NCBI GenBank assembly: GCA_032622095.1
Contig: CP136063.1
Span: forward strand, 78,287,980 to 78,351,979
Reading direction: 5' to 3'
Origin: Siphonodentalium dalli
Taxonomy: Eukaryota; Mollusca; Scaphopoda; Gadilida; Siphonodentaliidae
DNA: 64,000 nucleotides
Each line of letters starts with the position of its first letter. Position 1 is the first letter of the stretch. The position numbers and the translations under genes are program-made. The notes under the pieces are model-generated. The model worked only from the letters and a program-made list of their open reading frames with translations, did not search any database and was not told the DNA's origin. Shown one piece after another: positions 24,701 through 30,700 of the stretch.

Positions 24701-27700
24701 AGCAGTAAACAAATAAGGAAATTAAAAGGTTGTAGAAGGTCATATAAGGTTATATGGACATGTTAATGGTTGTTTTAGTTAATATTTTATCTATTTTCGA
24801 CTTATTAAACGCCAAAACGGTAGCCGCCAGTAATTACTGCTTGGTAAATTAGTGCTTGGTATATAGCGTATATACAGCGCCAGTGATAAAATCCAATTAA
24901 TCACAATGTCGCTCTACTCCATTGTGTGATGTCTGATGGCTTCGCTGTGTTATTAAAGTAAGGCCAAAGAAAAAAGATTGTATGTTTCCGGTAACATAGC
25001 GAAAAAATTAGGGTAGGTAGGTAGGGAATTTTTTTTATTTTATTTTGATATTTTTTATCCAGCTGCAGAAATATTGAACTACCTCGACCAAAGTGACATA
25101 AAATGCCAACCCGTGCCATGGGGAAAGTATTACTTGATCAACACAGTGGAAATATACATTAAGATTGATAAAAAATCAAACTTACTTCATGCTTACGTAT
25201 GTTTTTTATTATTCACATACCACATTTTCATAAATTTGGCTATAAACTTGGTACAAAATTGATGTCACTAACTTTTTATAAGAATTTTACTAATAATACC
25301 GCCATTATACCGTACATGTATTGTGACGATTACATCCCATTGTCTGGGGGTAGCCAGTACGCCCACCGAGCATGCCTGGTTTTTGGAAACAGTAGCTACA
25401 TGTATACCCCTAATACTAGTATATGCAGTGATAACCTCTTTACATGTATATATACAGATACACACCCACCATGTCTGTTGATAGTGTTCCATAAGTCCCA
25501 AACAAGACATAAAGCAAGCAGGAGATCCACTCTCAGGAAATTAAAATTGCGAAAATTTTGACTTTTTCTCAAAATATCAATAAAAAGTTTAGGGTCGGCG
25601 GGTTATTTTTAGGGTCGGTCGATGTACGGAAACATAGTATCTTTTTTCTTTGGCCTAAGCAGTTTATAATTATAAGACACCTGAGTCGTCGGCTTTCGCT
25701 GTGGTATTTACGGGATATTAGTTGGTTTCCCTGTGGTATTACAGTAAGCAGTGGTTAATGAAACGACACATTAGAGTAGTAATGAGTGTCAAAAAAATAT
25801 ATAAATGGAGTACGAGATCTAGTTTCCTCAGTCTTATCATCGATTCGATTATATTCAAACGTTCAGTATGTCTTTAAAACCGTGTTACCCGTGTGGAGTT
25901 TGTGGTGACGAATGTCACGAGATAAAAAGCATCGCCTGCGATCTCTGCGACAAGTGGTTCCACCTTCCGTGTGAGAATTTAAAAAGTAAGGAATTCAATT
26001 TTTTCGGAAAATCTTCCTTGGGCTATTTGTGTGTCCAGTGCATATCGAGGTCCGGTCACATCGATTGGGATGAATCCCATCTCAGATTGATGGCCGGAAG
26101 GACAACTGGTAGTGTAGTAGAATATGCTTTAAGGGAAGATATTTTCATGAGGGTGGAGAAGCCAGTTCGGGTGAAAGAGGTCCACCAGTACCACCTGATG
26201 AGAAGGTATTCTCGGGATACGCAGGCATCCAAACTTCTTGGATCGGATTGGTCGGACTCAATCCCGATAAGTGTGAAAGACAACGGTAGTTGTTTATTCA
26301 ACGCAGTGTCAGTGTGTCTGTTTGGTGACGAGACACATTCCACGGAACTTAGAGTTAGAACTTGTGTAGAAATGTCGACGAATAGGTTGTTTTACGGGAA
26401 ATTCCACAAAAGTTCAAGAATTCCCGACATCAGTCCAACTCTTGGTGACGACATCCTGGCGTGTGCCGATGGTGGTACAGGTCATAGTGCATATTCGTCG
26501 GCATGGACTATGCATGGGCTGGCTACAGTGATAGGACGACCAGTCAATTCCGTTTACCCGACAAAGAATGGTCCGGGGGATGAGTGCATCGGTATTCTAA
26601 ACACAGTGTTCAATCCCCGGAATGGTTCCAAACGTTTAGATCCAGTTTCCGTTCTGTGGGCAGGTAGTGTCCCAACTAAGGCCCATTGGATTCCGAATCA
26701 CTTTGTGCCTTTGCTACCTTCGATGTCTATTCCCGAGGTAGTTAAAGTTCTGACGGATTCAGAGGATGAGCCTACACTGGTATCTCCATTGGTGTCACCA
26801 ACACTCAGTTATGCGTCAGTGGTGAAAGGTGTGACTGTTCCTAACATCACCATGTCCAGTGAATCGGAGGATGATAATTCACATTCTGAGTTTCTGAACG
26901 ACACTGCTCGTGGATTAGTGACTGCACAGAACACAGACAAACAGTCCACCACCATGGCCAGTGATTCTGACTCAATTGATGAAACATTCGATCAAAATGT
27001 CACAAATCTATCATCAATTGTCAGTCATCCGTATAAAAATCCAGAATCAAATGGCCTAAATGGAGCTTTCATTGGTTCTGTTGATGTCCTGTTTGATTTG
27101 ATTACATGTTCGGATGCCGAAGTCCACAAGTACATTCCATCTGGTGTGAAAGAGAATGTTTATTTTGTCGTGGAAGATGATTCTAACGTGAAGCGTCGTG
27201 CTGCTGGGAAGTATTCGGTTCATCCTGATGATTGTGGAGCTTGGTCTTCAAAAGGAGTATCTGTCAAGAAACATCATTTCTTGAAAACTCCATCGGGTAG
27301 CTATAATTTATTAGAAAAAAAAGACAATCTGTTTGGTAAAACTGTGAAACGAGTATTTCGTCCAATTGAGCAACAACCATGTTCAGATGATGTTGTTATG
27401 TTTACACGACGATGGTGTTTTCATCAGAGGGATAATTCATTTAAGAAAAGAGTCACGTGGATAGAAAAGATACCGGGTAAGTGTGTCGTTGAGTATATTG
27501 GTTTATATCCTGAACAAACAAATGTCCATGGCAATGCCAAAACAACATCGGCACCATATAAACGATTAACAACTCAACAAACGTCCGTCATTGAGGAGGG
27601 ACTGTCTCAAGGCCATAAGCCGCGTCAGATCAAGAGACAGCTATCCAAGGAATGTCCCGATGAAAATGTCAACATTAAAAGAATCAAAAACATGGGTTAT

Positions 27701-30700
27701 AATAACAGGAAGCAAATGCGACCTGATGACGAATATCGCCGTAACACAGCAGATGACGTCATTGCGATGTTAAACAAAATGATAGACAGTAAGTATATCA
27801 AAGAAGTTATTTCAACTGATCCAAGTAAACCTCCAAGTATAATTTGTCACACGGATGACCAGCTTACTTTAATGAAATCAGCTATACTAAATGGTTGTAT
27901 AATTGGCATTGACAGAACATTCAATTTGGGTGCTTGTTATGTCACAACTACATGTTTCAAAAATATTAACTTATATAGAGTTGGAACTACCACATGCCCG
28001 ATTCTCTTAGGGCCGGTATACTTACACTGGGACAGTTCCGGTCAGACATACCATAGATTTATGTCTTACATCAGCAGCAAATTGTGTGATATACCACACA
28101 ATTTAATTGTTTTTGGAACTGACGATGAAGGTGCGTTGATCAAAGCGATCAACGGCTGTTTTCCATTTGCCACACATACTTTATGCACACTTCATTTAAA
28201 AAAAAATGCTATGTTTAAAATGTGCAAAAAAGAAAGCAAAGAGCGAGTTAATGAAGTAATGACAAGACTATTTTCCAAAGACAACGGTTTATTGACGATT
28301 GACGACAGCGACGCTTACACCGAACAACAAAATGACATCTCGGACGTGTATAAAATTAAGTATTTGACCGAAACTTTGTTGCCAAAATTGAAAACAAAGG
28401 TATTTGAACCAAGACAAAAATGCAAGACAGTCATACCTAAACATTGGACAAATAACAACTGTGAGAGTCTCAATAACATAATAAAATTAGAGAACGAATG
28501 GAAAGTATTAAAGTTACCAGACTTGACTGACAGACTACAAGACATAGTGATGGACCAGCACAGAGATGTTAGAAGTGCTTTGTATGGTGCTGGCAGCTTC
28601 ATGCTTGCACCCACTGCAAAGTCACTTTGTGTTCGCCATGAGACTTGGGTAAATTTGACAACAGACCAACGTGACCGACGTTTGCGCCGACTGTTAACGG
28701 ACGGTTGACTATACCCAAGACAGCCGCAATAGCCAAAAAACCAGGCCAGAAAAAGAGAGTAAAAACCTCAAAAACAAGAACAATATCAAACAAACGCCAG
28801 AAAGTGGCATAAGTACACTGTACATAACATATTCACTAAAACAACCATTAACATGTCCATATAACCTTATATGACCTACTACGACCTTATACTTTCATTA
28901 TTTGTCTACTGCTTGGTATTGCTTGGTATTGCTTGGTATTTAGTGGGACCCTTCAATAAGAAGCACACATCTTTGACCAAGCCTGCAAATACTGTGTCTG
29001 TCATTTGCAGAGTGAGGTCCCCAGAGGGTGAATTTAGTGATGCTATCCCGCACAGCAGGCTAGCATCACCAAATTCACTATCTGAAGACCTCATTCTCCT
29101 TAGGCCTCATCTTCTGGGAAGTATCTATGGTATCAAATTAACATTGATTTTAGTTACGTTTTCCCTGCTGAGAAGTTTCTATATCCCATAATTTGCAGAA
29201 GATTAAATCCATAATCGAGGTGTCCAATAGGTGAACATCACCAACTTCAACTGGGAAACTTTAATCTGATCCTAGGTCTACCATAGCAGTTGAGGGCCTA
29301 AGCAGAATGAGGTTCCCAGAGTGTAAATTTTTTATGCTAGCCCGCCGTGCAGGATAGCGTCACTAAATTATCCCTCTGGGGACCTCATTCTGCAAATGAC
29401 AGACACACTATTTGCAGGCTTTTCTGTGACATTGCCATAGAGGTGTAAACATTGTCTCAATACAAGTGTAGTTCGTCTGGGGGGGGGGGTCCCTTTCAAA
29501 TGGCACATAAAACAACCGAGGAAAAGGAACCCATTACCAAGATTGCTCATAGCAACTCGCAAAACTCAACATTTCATCGGAATTTTTTACTTTATGATCA
29601 GACTGGGAAATTTATGACTACTTTAAATTGTGAATTGCTGAGCTACAAATATGTTGCGTCTCATCATTTCAACATAGATCATAAACATGAAACTTTGACA
29701 ATTAAAACATGCGATGTCCATTAATGATTCCGCGTGGGGAATGCCTGGTTTTCTAAATATAAACAGATTATGTAGTGACGTCACTCCAAAGTTTGGTCTC
29801 TGTGTTAACAAGTATTAATGTAACCCCATACTGAATCAGATATATATCAGATTCACATCTATTTCAAGAATTATGACTAATGTGTAATCATTGACATCTG
29901 GCCTGAAATCAAATTATTAAATAGAGTTACTGGTGCCTAAACAATGGTTCTCAGAATGTGCTTACATAAGCCTAAACATGATTAACTCTTCCTGGGGTGT
30001 AAATTTACTGTCCTCTGATTTATAGTTTGTATCAAATTCACAGCATACAACATTGCTTTCTTTTTGAGGAAATTACAACAATTTATTCACATTATATATT
30101 TTTTTTTAACTCTTTTATAAATGAGTTTGGTCAGAAACGTGCCATGTAATTATGTTTCGATATCCTTCTCGCCACATATAATATCTATAATTTGTTTGGT
30201 TAAATGAGCCAAGTTTGTTTAATATCAATTTCAGGTGAGAATGGCCTCCTTATTTGTAAGGTTGACCCTACTCTCATGAACGACGGGAAGATATACAAGG
30301 GCAATGAAGAAGAATCGTCAAAGAAGATGGTCAGAAACGCATACGTTGATGGAGATCTATACTTTAATTTTGGAGATGTGATGCATTTAGACAAGCAATA
30401 CTTTGTATACTTCAATGATAGAATTGGGGACACATTCAGGTGGGTGTTGCCAATTTTACTCTGCTTCAATTCTAAAGGGACTGAAGGCACTCATAGAGGG
30501 TAAATGTGAAATAAGATAACTGTTTTAAAAGTCAGTAAAACAACTACCATTAACATGCAATGTAAGGCCCTAAATAATCGACTAATTAACCACAGCAGAA
30601 TTATGGGTAATTTTTCAGGATTTAGTCGGAAATATGGCTTGTTGCCATTCATCGGAAAGCTCTTAGTGAGAGCTTTCTGAAGAATGGCAACAAGCCATAT

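Larger units (their letters stand above)
24673..28951 (+). mobile_element. Autonomous Mutator-like (MULE) transposon with PHD-OTU-transposase ORF
   Basis: 4,279 bp inside the SLC27A intron 22879-30234. Terminal inverted repeats of about 120-130 bp (24674-24792 and 28823-28951) start GGTCCCACTA; the right arm carries one extra 10-bp AATACCAAGC unit. The sequence TTCAATAA at 24665-24672 and 28952-28959 forms an 8-bp target duplication, as expected for the Mutator superfamily (8-11 bp). The arms are still very similar and the ORF is open, so the insertion looks recent. A foldback element (24962-25655) is nested in the leader, outside the ORF. The left end also contains a partial inverted copy of its own terminus (24826-24868). 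Confidence 0.92.
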
